This document shows positions 25,624 to 34,192 of a stretch of 64,000 nt of DNA, piece after piece. The notes below the pieces were generated by a model. It did not search any database and was not told the origin of the DNA. It worked only from the letters and a program-made list of their open reading frames with translations. Position numbers and translations under genes: made by a program. Within the stretch, counting starts at the first letter, position 1. Every line of letters begins with the position of its first letter. This stretch comes from Acidobacteriota bacterium (lineage in GTDB: Bacteria > Acidobacteriota > Terriglobia > Terriglobales > Acidobacteriaceae). The DNA lies in assembly GCA_021780315.1 (NCBI GenBank), contig JAJXYY010000041.1, positions 62,001-126,000 of the forward strand. The letters are read 5' to 3'.

Positions 25624-27210
25624 ATGCAAGCCTGCAACGGACAGGCATTGCGGAACCCAACCTTGCCCTATGGAGGCCCTTTGTCGGAATCACCAAGCTT
25701 GAACATCACAGAAGTAAAAACGAATGTACTCTCCGGTCTGACTGTCGCCCTTGCGCTCGTGCCCGAAGCCATCGCCTTTGCGCTCGTGGCTCACGTTAAT
25801 CCTCTTGTCGGTCTCTATGCTGCGTTCATCATGTGCCTTGTTACAGCCGTTTTTGGTGGCCGACCCGGCATGATCTCAGGGGCAACCGGCTCGATGGCAG
25901 TGGTCATGGTCGCTCTCGTTGTGCAACACGGGGTCGAATACCTTTTCGCGGCAGTCGTTCTTACGGGAGTATTGCAAGTTATCTTCGGGTTGCTTCGTCT
26001 CGGCAAGTTCATCCGTATGGTGCCGCATCCGGTGATGCTAGGCTTCGTGAACGGTCTGGCAGTGGTGATCTTTCTCGCGCAACTTGGTCATTTCAAAGTA
26101 AAGGACGCAACGGGAGCGGAGCACTGGATGACTGGAACACCGCTCTACGTGATGCTGGGTCTGATTGTGGCGACCATGCTCGTCATCTACCTGCTGCCCA
26201 AGCTCACGAACGCGATTCCTTCATCCTTAGTGGCGATCCTGGTTGTTGCACTGGTTGTCGTCTTCACAGGTATCCACACGAAGACAGTCGGTGACATGGC
26301 ATCCATCCGGGGCGGTTTCCCGAAATTCCACTTGGCCGCTGTCCCCTATAACTTTGCAACCCTCAAGATCGTTCTTCCCTATGCGTTCATCCTCGCCGGA
26401 GTGGGACTCATCGAAACGCTCCTGACACTGAATCTGGTCGATGAAATGACCGATAGCCGGGGTCGTCCAAACCGCGAGTGCCTGGCACAGGGGGCGGGCA
26501 ATATACTTTCCGGATTCCTCGGCGCGATGGGAGGCTGCGCGATGATTGGCCAGACGATGATCAACGTCAATTCTGGCGCGAGACGCCGCCTTGCCGGCAT
26601 TACTGCTGGACTTTGCCTGCTCAGTTTTATTCTGTTCACTTCGTCACTGATCGAACGGATTCCGATTGCAGCCCTGATAGGAGTGATGTTCGTTGTCTCA
26701 GAGAAGACCTTCGAGTGGGGAACCTTCAAAGTCTTTGGGAAGGTGCCAAAACACGATATTTTCGTCATCGTCGCCGTAACGCTTATTACGGTTTTCACCA
26801 ATCTAGCAACCGCCGTCATTCTTGGGGTTCTGATCGCGGCATTAGTCTTTGCGTGGGAGCACGCAAAGCAGATCGCGGTTCAGATTCGTATCGACGGGCA
26901 AGGCCGTAAGATTTATGAGCTTTCTGGTACTGTATTCTTCGCTTCGGTCTCTCAATTTCAGGGGCTTTTCACGCCAAAGGACGATCCTGAAGACGTGATT
27001 ATTGAGTTCCGCAACGCAAAGGTGATGGACCACTCAGCGCTCGAAGCAATCGACGGTCTGGCTGACAAATATCAGGAAGCTGGAAAGAACTTGCACCTTC
27101 GCCATTTGAGTCCCGATTGCTACGATCTGCTCCACAAAGCGAAAGGGATGCTCGAGGTGAATCTGATGGAGGACCCGCGCTACCACGTAGCTGACGATAA
27201 GATTAGCTGA
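25624..27210 (+). CDS. SulP-family anion transporter with STAS domain
   Basis: Up to 528 residues. About 12-14 membrane segments (LSGLTVALALVPEAIAFALVA at the start, GGRPGMISGATGSMAVVM next) are followed by a cytoplasmic STAS domain (about 440-520; IIEFRNAKVMDHSALEAIDGL). SulP proteins carry sulfate, bicarbonate or other anions. The ATG at 25624 has no clear ribosome site; TTG at 25681 has GGAGG four bases before it and may be the true start. Regulated, by context, by the divergent XRE-cupin protein. Confidence 0.88.
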   Translation: MQACNGQALRNPTLPYGGPLSESPSLNITEVKTNVLSGLTVALALVPEAIAFALVAHVNPLVGLYAAFIMCLVTAVFGGRPGMISGATGSMAVVMVALVVQHGVEYLFAAVVLTGVLQVIFGLLRLGKFIRMVPHPVMLGFVNGLAVVIFLAQLGHFKVKDATGAEHWMTGTPLYVMLGLIVATMLVIYLLPKLTNAIPSSLVAILVVALVVVFTGIHTKTVGDMASIRGGFPKFHLAAVPYNFATLKIVLPYAFILAGVGLIETLLTLNLVDEMTDSRGRPNRECLAQGAGNILSGFLGAMGGCAMIGQTMINVNSGARRRLAGITAGLCLLSFILFTSSLIERIPIAALIGVMFVVSEKTFEWGTFKVFGKVPKHDIFVIVAVTLITVFTNLATAVILGVLIAALVFAWEHAKQIAVQIRIDGQGRKIYELSGTVFFASVSQFQGLFTPKDDPEDVIIEFRNAKVMDHSALEAIDGLADKYQEAGKNLHLRHLSPDCYDLLHKAKGMLEVNLMEDPRYHVADDKIS

Positions 27211-27392
27211 GTTTGGGCTCTCATAAGTGAAGGTGAGCCGGGAACAGCTTTCATATGAGTATCAGCGCAGCGGAGCACCTTGGAAACCTCAGAGTGCGAG
27301 ATGGCGAGATTCTCTGCAAGGCTCTTGGACAGTAGCCTTGAATCATCTTGGATCGCTACTTGGAGAAGGAACGCGATGCGTTGCCCCTGCAC
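27180..27392 (-). pseudogene. truncated duplicate of the HTH regulator at 8664-9173
   Basis: From a GTG at 27392 the frame reads VQGQRIAFLLQVAIQDDSRL and SKSLAENLAISHSEVSKVLR, nearly the same as the first 40 residues of the HTH protein at 9173, then departs into unrelated sequence and overlaps the SulP end. DNA similarity covers about 27290-27440 including the upstream palindrome. It is a relic of a duplicated HTH/nucleotidyltransferase module. Confidence 0.75.
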
Positions 27393-27412
27393 AGGGAGAT
27401 TGCATGCCTCCT

Positions 27413-27427
27413 TTTCCAGTTTGGAAA
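27413..27427. promoter_or_regulatory. third TTTCCA-N3-TGGAAA palindrome, upstream of the HTH relic
   Basis: TTTCCA-GTT-TGGAAA, the same core as at 6801 and 9194, placed about 20 bases before the relic's start exactly as in the intact copy. Confidence 0.6.
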
Positions 27428-27578
27428 TCGGAAAATGAAGCGCGACCCACCATCGATTGGAGAGGCCGATATACATCAAAGGGCGAAATTACTGAACATC
27501 GGATTTCATCTGGATCCTGGCAATTTGGATCCGCCTACACGTAGCACTTCCTGATGTATTCAGCAGATTCGGATGACA

Positions 27579-27640
27579 ACTGAACAATAACTGAACAGAT
27601 GTGCAGCCCGAATTTCGACTGAACAATAACGAACAATAAA
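27579..27640 (+). repeat. short direct repeats near the element's right end
   Basis: ACTGAACAATAAC occurs at 27579-27591 and 27618-27630, followed by a shortened CGAACAATAA at 27630-27639. Repeats of this kind close to an attachment site may be arm-type sites for integrase or excisionase. No gene is seen between the HTH relic and the attachment site. Confidence 0.45.
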
Positions 27641-27659
27641 AAATGGGTAGCTGTAACCT

Positions 27660-27717
27660 ATTGATTCTAAGGGGCTCAACTGATCATCTGAGCCGCTAAT
27701 TATTCTTTAGAATCAAT
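27660..27717. repeat. nested inverted repeats next to the attachment site
   Basis: Outer arms ATTGATTCTAA (27660-27670) and TTAGAATCAAT (27707-27717) are perfectly complementary. Inside lies GGCTCA (27673-27678) with TGAGCC (27689-27694). The structure ends 11 bases before the tRNA-like segment, so it could be part of the recombination site or a terminator. Confidence 0.5.
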
Positions 27718-27728
27718 GTTTTACGCTT

Positions 27729-27773
27729 CTCATAACCCAAAGGTCGTAGGTTCAAATCCTACCCCCGCAACCA
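27729..27773 (+). other. attachment site: duplicated 3' part of initiator tRNA(fMet)
   Basis: The segment begins in the anticodon arm (CTCATAACCC, anticodon CAT at 27731-27733), continues through a T arm with a perfect GTAGG/CCTAC stem around TTCAAAT, and ends with CCCCCGCAACCA, the acceptor 3' strand plus encoded CCA typical of bacterial initiator tRNA. The 5' half is absent. Such 3'-end copies mark the far end of elements integrated into tRNA genes. With this orientation the intact tRNA should lie beyond the left edge, which makes 1-27773 the ICE. Confidence 0.82.
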
Positions 27774-27855
27774 ACCAAATCAATGGTTTAGAGAGAATCA
27801 GAAAAACCGATTCACTCCCATTTACTCCCAACAAGAAAATTGACACTTCAGGCGC

Positions 27856-28010
27856 TCACCCCAAGGGCTTGAGCACCATCACGACGGCCTTCCCATTGGC
27901 TTCCCTCTTCGACTCTGGCATCGCCTTTCCATACACGTTCATCGTGGTCGGATAGAGGCGTGACGAATGAGTTCTTGTTGCACCTTCGTCGGCGCACTGG
28001 TCTCGTCGGG
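27856..28010 (-). pseudogene. tyrosine recombinase (integrase) C-terminal remnant
   Basis: The minus strand encodes DETSAPTKVQQELIRHASIR and, one base out of frame, TTMNVYGKAM followed by SKREANGKAVVMVLKPLG. Together they are the C-terminal end of a phage-type integrase, with the His of the HASI box and the catalytic Tyr in TTMNVYG. A single-base loss near 27950 separates them. It lies just outside the tRNA 3' copy and points toward it. Confidence 0.72.
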
Positions 28011-28468
28011 CTATAGCCGGCACTGGCTTTCTTTATCGTCAGATTCCAGGACTTGATTACGAGAGAACTCCAATCCCGACTGATAGAGATTCTCTGGTGG
28101 AGGGAAGAGACTTGTCCATCGCTCCATTGTCGGGAGTCGTTACAAACTGATTCTCGGTAGCAGCACAGATTGTGCTCTGCTCCACCGGGCTATCGGTGCG
28201 TCTTGCACGGTCTGCTTCACGATGTCTCTGGCAAGCTCGACGGGATGCGGAGCATTCTTTGGTTTGGTAGTTGCTTTTGTTGTTTGCGGGTCGGATTACA
28301 GGGTCATGGCACCTACGAATGCACCCAGACCAAGACAGAACTCTTTTGGGTCGATAACCAGAATCGGTCTCTATGCGAGAGCCTTTTGAGTTACTGCACG
28401 ATGCAGTGTTGTTCCATCGTGCAGTAGCTCAAAAGGGCTCCAGAAGTTTGCACTTCGGAATAGACCGC
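28011..28468. other. no supported gene; non-coding or decayed
   Basis: No convincing coding sequence is seen. An 85-codon plus-strand frame (28170-28427) has no recognisable features and runs into a hairpin. The stretch may include further decayed integrase sequence next to 28010. Confidence 0.5.
28379..28440. repeat. long hairpin between integrase relic and beta-helix gene
   Basis: Arms of about 24 bases (28379-28402 and 28416-28440; core TTACTGCACGAT against ATCGTGCAGTAG) pair with one bulge and one G-T pair around a 13-base loop. It lies 28 bases downstream of the beta-helix gene stop and may terminate that transcript, though there is no clear T-run. Confidence 0.6.
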
Positions 28469-30175
28469 CTAGTTGTACTTTTCTTGAATTGCACCTATCG
28501 ATATAACTGAACCGCTAAGCGGTTGACCGAAGAAGTCATTGATTCCCATGGAACATACAGTGGAGTTATAGCCTGCGCAAACATCGGTGCCCGCTCCAAT
28601 CGCCGGCGAACCGTGCTGGGGTCTCAGCTGATCCTTCGGCCATATATTATCCACGTCATAGGACGGGTCTCCGAGCCGAGGATCTGCAACTACTGAATGG
28701 GCATCCTGGCCGCTTCCGTTCTGATAAGCTGCAACGCTGTTCCAGACGGTTCCCTTGTACGAGAAGGTATATTCCTGGGCGCTGGGTGAATAGTACAAGT
28801 TGTAATCGATCTTCAATGGCCCGGGAGCCGCAATAAGAAACGGATGCTGGAGAGGGGTGTATACCAAATTATTCGTGAAGAAATTCCTCAGTGTCCCGGA
28901 GAAGGTAGCGGAGGTTGCCGTCAACTCGTAATCGTTGGCTTGTGGTGCTGTCCAATAGGTGGTGTTGTTATAGATCTGAACTCCGTTCAGTGAGCCGCCA
29001 TCCCATGTTGAAATAAGGAAGTCGCCCTTCTGCGTGGTGGTAGGCTGAGCGGCGTTATTCGCGCATACATTGAAGCGTACGATTGACTTGTAGGTGACCT
29101 GCTTGCCCGCTCCGAATACCGAGACGCAGTAGCCTTTGTTGTCGTGGATGTAGTTGTATTCGACCGTGACATTACGGTTCAAGTAGTCGATGTCCATGCC
29201 GCCGCCGTCCCCGCCCCAACTGGTGTTCTTGTAGGACTCATTCCAGGACATCTCCACGTTGACACTGTTCCATACCCAAAGTGCACCGGGGGTACTCCCC
29301 GTGCAGTCGGGGCATTCGCCTGACTCTGTAACGATGTTGTGGCTGATGATGACGTTCTCGGCGTCGGTCACGAGAATTCCATCACCGTAGACATTTGACA
29401 CCTTCGATTTGGTGATTGAGATGTTCTGACCTTTTGCCCCATAGTAGGACCCGTGCAGTCCGGCTTTCACGAAGATGCCCTCTCCTGCTTTTGTGTCTCC
29501 GACGGTAACGTTGGAGATGTTGACATTGCTGAATGTGGCGTTATCCGTGCCGTCTGCCAGGAGTCCAATCTCGCCGGTAAGGGCACGCTGCTTAGCAACT
29601 GATGTAGCTCCTGTGGCGCTGACATTCTGAATTGTGAGGCCGGAGACTGCGACGTTGTTGAAGGCCTTCGCCACGAGTCCCCAGTTCATCCCTTCGTGGA
29701 GTTCGAGATTCTCGATGGTCCAATACGACTGGTTGGTGAGGTAGATTGCGGAAGGATTTGTAGACCCCCCGTCGATGGTCGGAAGTTGCCCCGCCCCATA
29801 TGCAGTGACCGTGATGGGAGCGTTTGCCGTTCCAGAACCTGTTGGGGCAAACATGCCATTGCAGGTTGTACCGCGTTTGAAAAAGATAGTATTGCCGGGT
29901 TGATAGGCGATTGCGTTAGCGGCTGCCATGCTGTTCCAAGGGGAGGCCTGTGTGCCTGCTCCATTCGATGGCTGACTACAGTCGATGTAGTACGATCCTG
30001 GTCCGCCCGCGGATGTTGGCGGCAATCCCATGGTCATCTCCGGCTGAACGCCGATTGTGGACGAAGCCGCTGTCGAGTCCATGTTGACGCTGGCTGGCAG
30101 GCTCACCGTACGATTTGCGCAACTTGCAACGGCTATTGCCGTGGCTAACATTGTGAAAACGGGAAGTATTTTCAT
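28469..30175 (-). CDS. right-handed parallel beta-helix lipoprotein
   Basis: A 568-residue protein from the ATG at 30175 (GAGAGGA upstream). A lipobox (IAVASC) gives a lipid-anchored N-terminus. The body has the Asn/Val/Ile repeats of a pectate-lyase-like beta-helix (NNVAVSGLTIQNV, NVNISNVTVGD, NVIISHNIVTE, NVTVEYNYIHDN). A carbohydrate-active or binding role at the cell surface is likely. It lies downstream of the TonB receptor on the same strand. Confidence 0.82.
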   Translation of the reverse strand: MKILPVFTMLATAIAVASCANRTVSLPASVNMDSTAASSTIGVQPEMTMGLPPTSAGGPGSYYIDCSQPSNGAGTQASPWNSMAAANAIAYQPGNTIFFKRGTTCNGMFAPTGSGTANAPITVTAYGAGQLPTIDGGSTNPSAIYLTNQSYWTIENLELHEGMNWGLVAKAFNNVAVSGLTIQNVSATGATSVAKQRALTGEIGLLADGTDNATFSNVNISNVTVGDTKAGEGIFVKAGLHGSYYGAKGQNISITKSKVSNVYGDGILVTDAENVIISHNIVTESGECPDCTGSTPGALWVWNSVNVEMSWNESYKNTSWGGDGGGMDIDYLNRNVTVEYNYIHDNKGYCVSVFGAGKQVTYKSIVRFNVCANNAAQPTTTQKGDFLISTWDGGSLNGVQIYNNTTYWTAPQANDYELTATSATFSGTLRNFFTNNLVYTPLQHPFLIAAPGPLKIDYNLYYSPSAQEYTFSYKGTVWNSVAAYQNGSGQDAHSVVADPRLGDPSYDVDNIWPKDQLRPQHGSPAIGAGTDVCAGYNSTVCSMGINDFFGQPLSGSVISIGAIQEKYN

Positions 30176-30332
30176 GGATATTTTCGATCCTCTCACTACT
30201 TAATGCTTCTAGAAATTGACTGCAATGCGTTCTCCAATTTGGAAGTAATCTCCTGCTTGGTTCGAGAATGCACTGCCTGGCGGACTGTCGTCCGCCAGGC
30301 GTTCCAGAGCATTTCGAACTGACTTGTTGGTG

Positions 30333-33300
30333 TCACCAGGAGACCCGAGCACTTACCTGACCCTGTCTCGGATTGCCTACTACATTGGTTACCTGGCCGA
30401 AATAAGGGCCACCAATGTTGAGGTTTGGATTGCCGTAGTGATGCCGGTTGAACGCGTTGAAGAACTCTCCACGAAGCAGTACTTTGTAGCGTCCGTCGTG
30501 GCCAATACCGAACTGCTTGGTCAGACTCACGTCTTCGTTGCCAGTAGCCCATCCGTGCCAATTTCCATAGGTCACAGGGCTGTTTCCCAGTTGGCCATCG
30601 GCAGGATTGCTGAAGATCGTGGGGTCGATGAACTGATTGGAAGTATTGTGGAGGTTGATCAGATCCAGCTTCTTGAAGGTGTTCTTGAAGCTCGCATTCT
30701 GAGCGACGTCCACCCAGAGCCCGCTCCATCCGGGATAGTTGGTCTGCGCATGGATTGCTCCGATGGGCGCACCCGACTGGTAATTGAGGATTGCGCCGGC
30801 AAGCCAGCCACCGAGAATGGCGTTCGAGAGACGACCGGCTGCGAAGTACCGCTGACCCCGTCCAAACGGCAGTTGATAGGTCAAGAATCCTTTGGCAACC
30901 TGCGGTGCATACCCAGCCTCAGGATACTTTGCATAGTTCTGATAGTTGTAGGGATCCTGATAACCATTGCTTGCGGAAAAGGTATCAACATAGGCGTCCG
31001 CGGTATTGCCGGTTGCTTTGGCTAAGGTGTAGCTCAAATTCATGCTGAGTCCGTTTGGGGAGCGCTTGGTAACCTCCAAAATAAACGCGTTATAAGCGGT
31101 ATGTCCCAGTGGATCGTTGACGAAGTAGATAGGTCCGTAGGTGCGGGCCACTTGCGGATAGGGTGCGATTGCCTGAAAGGCAGTACCTGTCCAGCCGGGA
31201 TAGGGATAATTGACCTTGAGCGCTGCGGCCTGCGACGCATTTGTGATGTATGCCTGAGCTTTGCCAGTCTGGTATAGCTGTGAATAGGCTGACCATGTTG
31301 CCCAGTTATGGGGATTCAGAGCCCCAGCGTGCAGTTTATCCCCGACATTCCCGATGTAGCTTCCGTGCAGAACCCATGTTCCGGCGAACTGATACTGGAT
31401 GTTGGCATTCCAGTTTTGCGTACGTCCCATGGTCAGGGTGTCGGGAGAAACTGAAGCTGGTCCGTAGGGGATGTAAGCGCTGCTGTTGTCCGCGGTAGTT
31501 GCTATCTCCTGACCCGGATATCCTGTATCCCAGTTGAAGGCATACTGATATGCCTGTGGCTTTACGAGTACCTGGTTGATCGTGTGATATCCGTAGGACG
31601 ATCCATACGGGACAGCACCATAGGTGTTGTTTCCGAGAGGGACGAAGTACAAGCCCCACCCACCCCTGATGACGATCCTGGAGGTGAGTGCATAGCTTGC
31701 ACCCACATGTGGGGAGAACTGGGTGTAGTTGCTATGCTCTTCGAACGTTTGTCCACCGTTGGTCAGGTACTGCATGCTGCCCAGACTTGAGCCGAAGTTA
31801 GCATTCGCTGCGTTCGCGGTGAAGTTTGACCACTGGCCACGAAGCACATGCTCGGCCAGAGGAACGTCCCAACGCAGCGCATAATCGAGCGTGAATTTGG
31901 GCGCGATCTTGTAGGAATCTTCGATAAAGAGTGCAAACTCCTTGCGCCTGCCGTACTGATTGAACGGCGTATCTTTGCTGGCGCTGGCGACATCTCCCAG
32001 CATGAAGTCCGCAAAACTGAAGCCGGTCAGACTCTGAATCTTCGCTACCAACGGTGCGCCGGCAGTCTGACTAAAGTTGAAATGGAGCGCTCCACCGCTC
32101 GTGTCGGTGTTGACCCCAAGCGCGCGCATCTCAAAGCCCGCGTTCACGGTGTGTTTTCCATGAGTCCAAGTCAACGTATCATCAAAAATTCCGTTGTACT
32201 CGACGCCGCCGGAGTGGAGTGTGCGCGAACTACCGATGGCAATTTCGGATACACCATTCAGCGATCCGCCAAACGTGACGACCGGGAAGTTTGATACGGA
32301 CTGAAAATCACCCAAGCCGATTTGTTGTGCCCAATTATTGTTGCCGGCGATCGAGGTGAGAGGAAGCGCCTTGTTCTGAAACGCGTTGAAAGTGAAGGCC
32401 GCGACATTGAGAAGATTTGGGCTGAGGGTCCAGGAATCATTAATGCGATAGGCATTGGAGACTGTGGTTTGCAGTCCTCCGGAAGCCAATGGCCCGCCAT
32501 CGTTCGATCCGGTTTGCCATAGATTGTTGCCATTAGTGAGAGAGGCGTTGTATCTCGGACGCAGAACATAAATATACGAGGAGTTGATGCGATTATTTGA
32601 CCTCACATCCCATGAGTAGTTGAAGGTTAGCTGGGTCTGCGTAAATTGCGGGTCAATCTGGTTGAGCCTCGGGTAATTCAGCGTGTCACGAGTGGCGATC
32701 GTTGGCTTGTAGTACTTTTCGTAGATTGCCGCAACGGATTGCGATACCGCGCTGAACATGCTCTGAGGAATGATGTTGCCTACAAACACATTTCCGGTTG
32801 CGGGATTCCAAATGGAACCTACATAGATTGTGTTGCCGGCATGGTCTTTACCCAGCGACGGTAAGTTTGTCTGCAGTAGCTGGCTGAAATCTCCATGGAG
32901 AAACTGATCGGTCGGTACCGTTGAGCCACCCTCTGTTGTTGAAAAATCTGCCTGGTGGTATCTCTCCAAGGCTGCAAAGAGAAACATGTGATTACGCCAA
33001 ATGGGAAATCCGCCGCTCAAGCCGTAGTCGTCGTATGTATCCGTTGGCTTTGCATATGTTGTGTTGTAGGTTGCGCTATTGGTCGGGTCGGTAGCGTCGT
33101 AGTAGGAGCGGAAGTAGTTATTTGTCCATAAATTGGCGTTGAGTGCCTTATTCTCATAGATTCCGAACGCGGAGCCATGAAACTGGTTCGTGCCCTGTTT
33201 CAATTCGAATAGGAAGGCGCCACCGCCCGTGCGTCCAGCTGCTGCGCTGATTCCGGCGGTGTCTACCTGAAACTGCCCCACAGCATCCATTGGGGGTTCC

Positions 33301-34007
33301 ATCTCGCCGATGTGGCCTACACGCGAGGAGTCGGCGGAGGTACCGTTAATTAGCACTTCCTTGGTATTGGCTTGTGATCCACCAACCTGGCCCTGATAGT
33401 CGCTGCCGGAGACGGTGGGCGTGATGGCAAATGCAAACGCCGTAATATCGCGCCCTTGATAGGCTGAGAGGGGAAGCGTGCTTACCTCCTCGCTCGTCAA
33501 GTTGGTGCCTAGCTCGGTGTTGATCTTGAGCAGTGGCACTGCCTCAACGGTTATGGTCTGGGTCTCCGCGCCTACTTTCAACTGAACGTCCATCTGGGCC
33601 TTTTGCTGCACCTGGATCGCGACACCAGTGTGGACGACGGACGAAAAGCCAGGTTTGCTGTACGTAATGTTGTACGACGCAATCGGCAGGTTCAGAAGAT
33701 TGTAGATACCGGCGGAGTTGGTGACCGCTTTGGTTGCCTGATCGGTGGCCGGATCGACTGCAACGACCTGAACACCCGGAATCACTGCACCGGTAGAGTC
33801 CGTGATGGTACCGGTAATCGTGCCGCGGTCTACTTGAGCCTGGACGGGTGTTCCGAGAGCAGTAAGGTACAGGAGAGCCAGACAGATCCCATTCGAGACG
33901 ATCTGCATGCATTTCGTAGTTCCATACGTCTTATTGATTGCCGTTGCCCGCGAGACCCGAGGCTGAGTGCCAAGAAATTGAAGTAGACGCGTTATTAGAG
34001 TTTTCAT
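30333..34007 (-). CDS. Oar-like TonB-dependent receptor with carboxypeptidase-regulatory domain
   Basis: A 1,224-residue outer-membrane receptor. A signal peptide (about residues 36-58, ending PVQAQ) is followed by a carboxypeptidase-regulatory-like domain (about 62-140; GTITGTITDSTGAVIPGVQV), a plug, and a long beta-barrel ending in VSARVSW with a terminal aromatic residue. This architecture is greatly expanded in Acidobacteriota. GAGGAAA precedes the ATG. With its glycan-related neighbours it probably imports oligosaccharides. Confidence 0.93.
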   Translation of the reverse strand: MKTLITRLLQFLGTQPRVSRATAINKTYGTTKCMQIVSNGICLALLYLTALGTPVQAQVDRGTITGTITDSTGAVIPGVQVVAVDPATDQATKAVTNSAGIYNLLNLPIASYNITYSKPGFSSVVHTGVAIQVQQKAQMDVQLKVGAETQTITVEAVPLLKINTELGTNLTSEEVSTLPLSAYQGRDITAFAFAITPTVSGSDYQGQVGGSQANTKEVLINGTSADSSRVGHIGEMEPPMDAVGQFQVDTAGISAAAGRTGGGAFLFELKQGTNQFHGSAFGIYENKALNANLWTNNYFRSYYDATDPTNSATYNTTYAKPTDTYDDYGLSGGFPIWRNHMFLFAALERYHQADFSTTEGGSTVPTDQFLHGDFSQLLQTNLPSLGKDHAGNTIYVGSIWNPATGNVFVGNIIPQSMFSAVSQSVAAIYEKYYKPTIATRDTLNYPRLNQIDPQFTQTQLTFNYSWDVRSNNRINSSYIYVLRPRYNASLTNGNNLWQTGSNDGGPLASGGLQTTVSNAYRINDSWTLSPNLLNVAAFTFNAFQNKALPLTSIAGNNNWAQQIGLGDFQSVSNFPVVTFGGSLNGVSEIAIGSSRTLHSGGVEYNGIFDDTLTWTHGKHTVNAGFEMRALGVNTDTSGGALHFNFSQTAGAPLVAKIQSLTGFSFADFMLGDVASASKDTPFNQYGRRKEFALFIEDSYKIAPKFTLDYALRWDVPLAEHVLRGQWSNFTANAANANFGSSLGSMQYLTNGGQTFEEHSNYTQFSPHVGASYALTSRIVIRGGWGLYFVPLGNNTYGAVPYGSSYGYHTINQVLVKPQAYQYAFNWDTGYPGQEIATTADNSSAYIPYGPASVSPDTLTMGRTQNWNANIQYQFAGTWVLHGSYIGNVGDKLHAGALNPHNWATWSAYSQLYQTGKAQAYITNASQAAALKVNYPYPGWTGTAFQAIAPYPQVARTYGPIYFVNDPLGHTAYNAFILEVTKRSPNGLSMNLSYTLAKATGNTADAYVDTFSASNGYQDPYNYQNYAKYPEAGYAPQVAKGFLTYQLPFGRGQRYFAAGRLSNAILGGWLAGAILNYQSGAPIGAIHAQTNYPGWSGLWVDVAQNASFKNTFKKLDLINLHNTSNQFIDPTIFSNPADGQLGNSPVTYGNWHGWATGNEDVSLTKQFGIGHDGRYKVLLRGEFFNAFNRHHYGNPNLNIGGPYFGQVTNVVGNPRQGQVSARVSW
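33859..33890. repeat. 32-bp sequence repeated at 38658-38689
   Basis: This part of the receptor's signal-peptide coding region (encoding the ICLALLYLT stretch) is identical over 32 bases to 38658-38689 outside any gene, which suggests that a second receptor gene once lay there. Confidence 0.7.
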
Positions 34008-34192
34008 TGTTTCCTCGACAAAATTTCTTTGGCATTGTGTGTGAACGGAACCGAGCTTCGGCGTGCTGTCACACGAGTTGCAAGTTAATAACTGTCAATG
34101 ACGGCTTCGGATGAGCGAACTAAATTATCCAGCTTGAAATCAATTGGTTACATCGCGGAGACGGATGCTTGCGCACCTTGTTACGCGGTGTT

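Noticed and set aside
27653-27677. A further ECF promoter (GTAACCT)
   Set aside because: The heptamer is present but the bases 14 further on are GCTC rather than CATC, and no gene follows.
27650-27773. Possible complete tRNA gene
   Set aside because: Only the 3' part from the anticodon loop onward is tRNA-like; no D arm or matching 5' acceptor strand is present upstream.
28170-28427. 85-codon plus-strand gene
   Set aside because: No ribosome site or recognisable domain, and it reads through a long hairpin.
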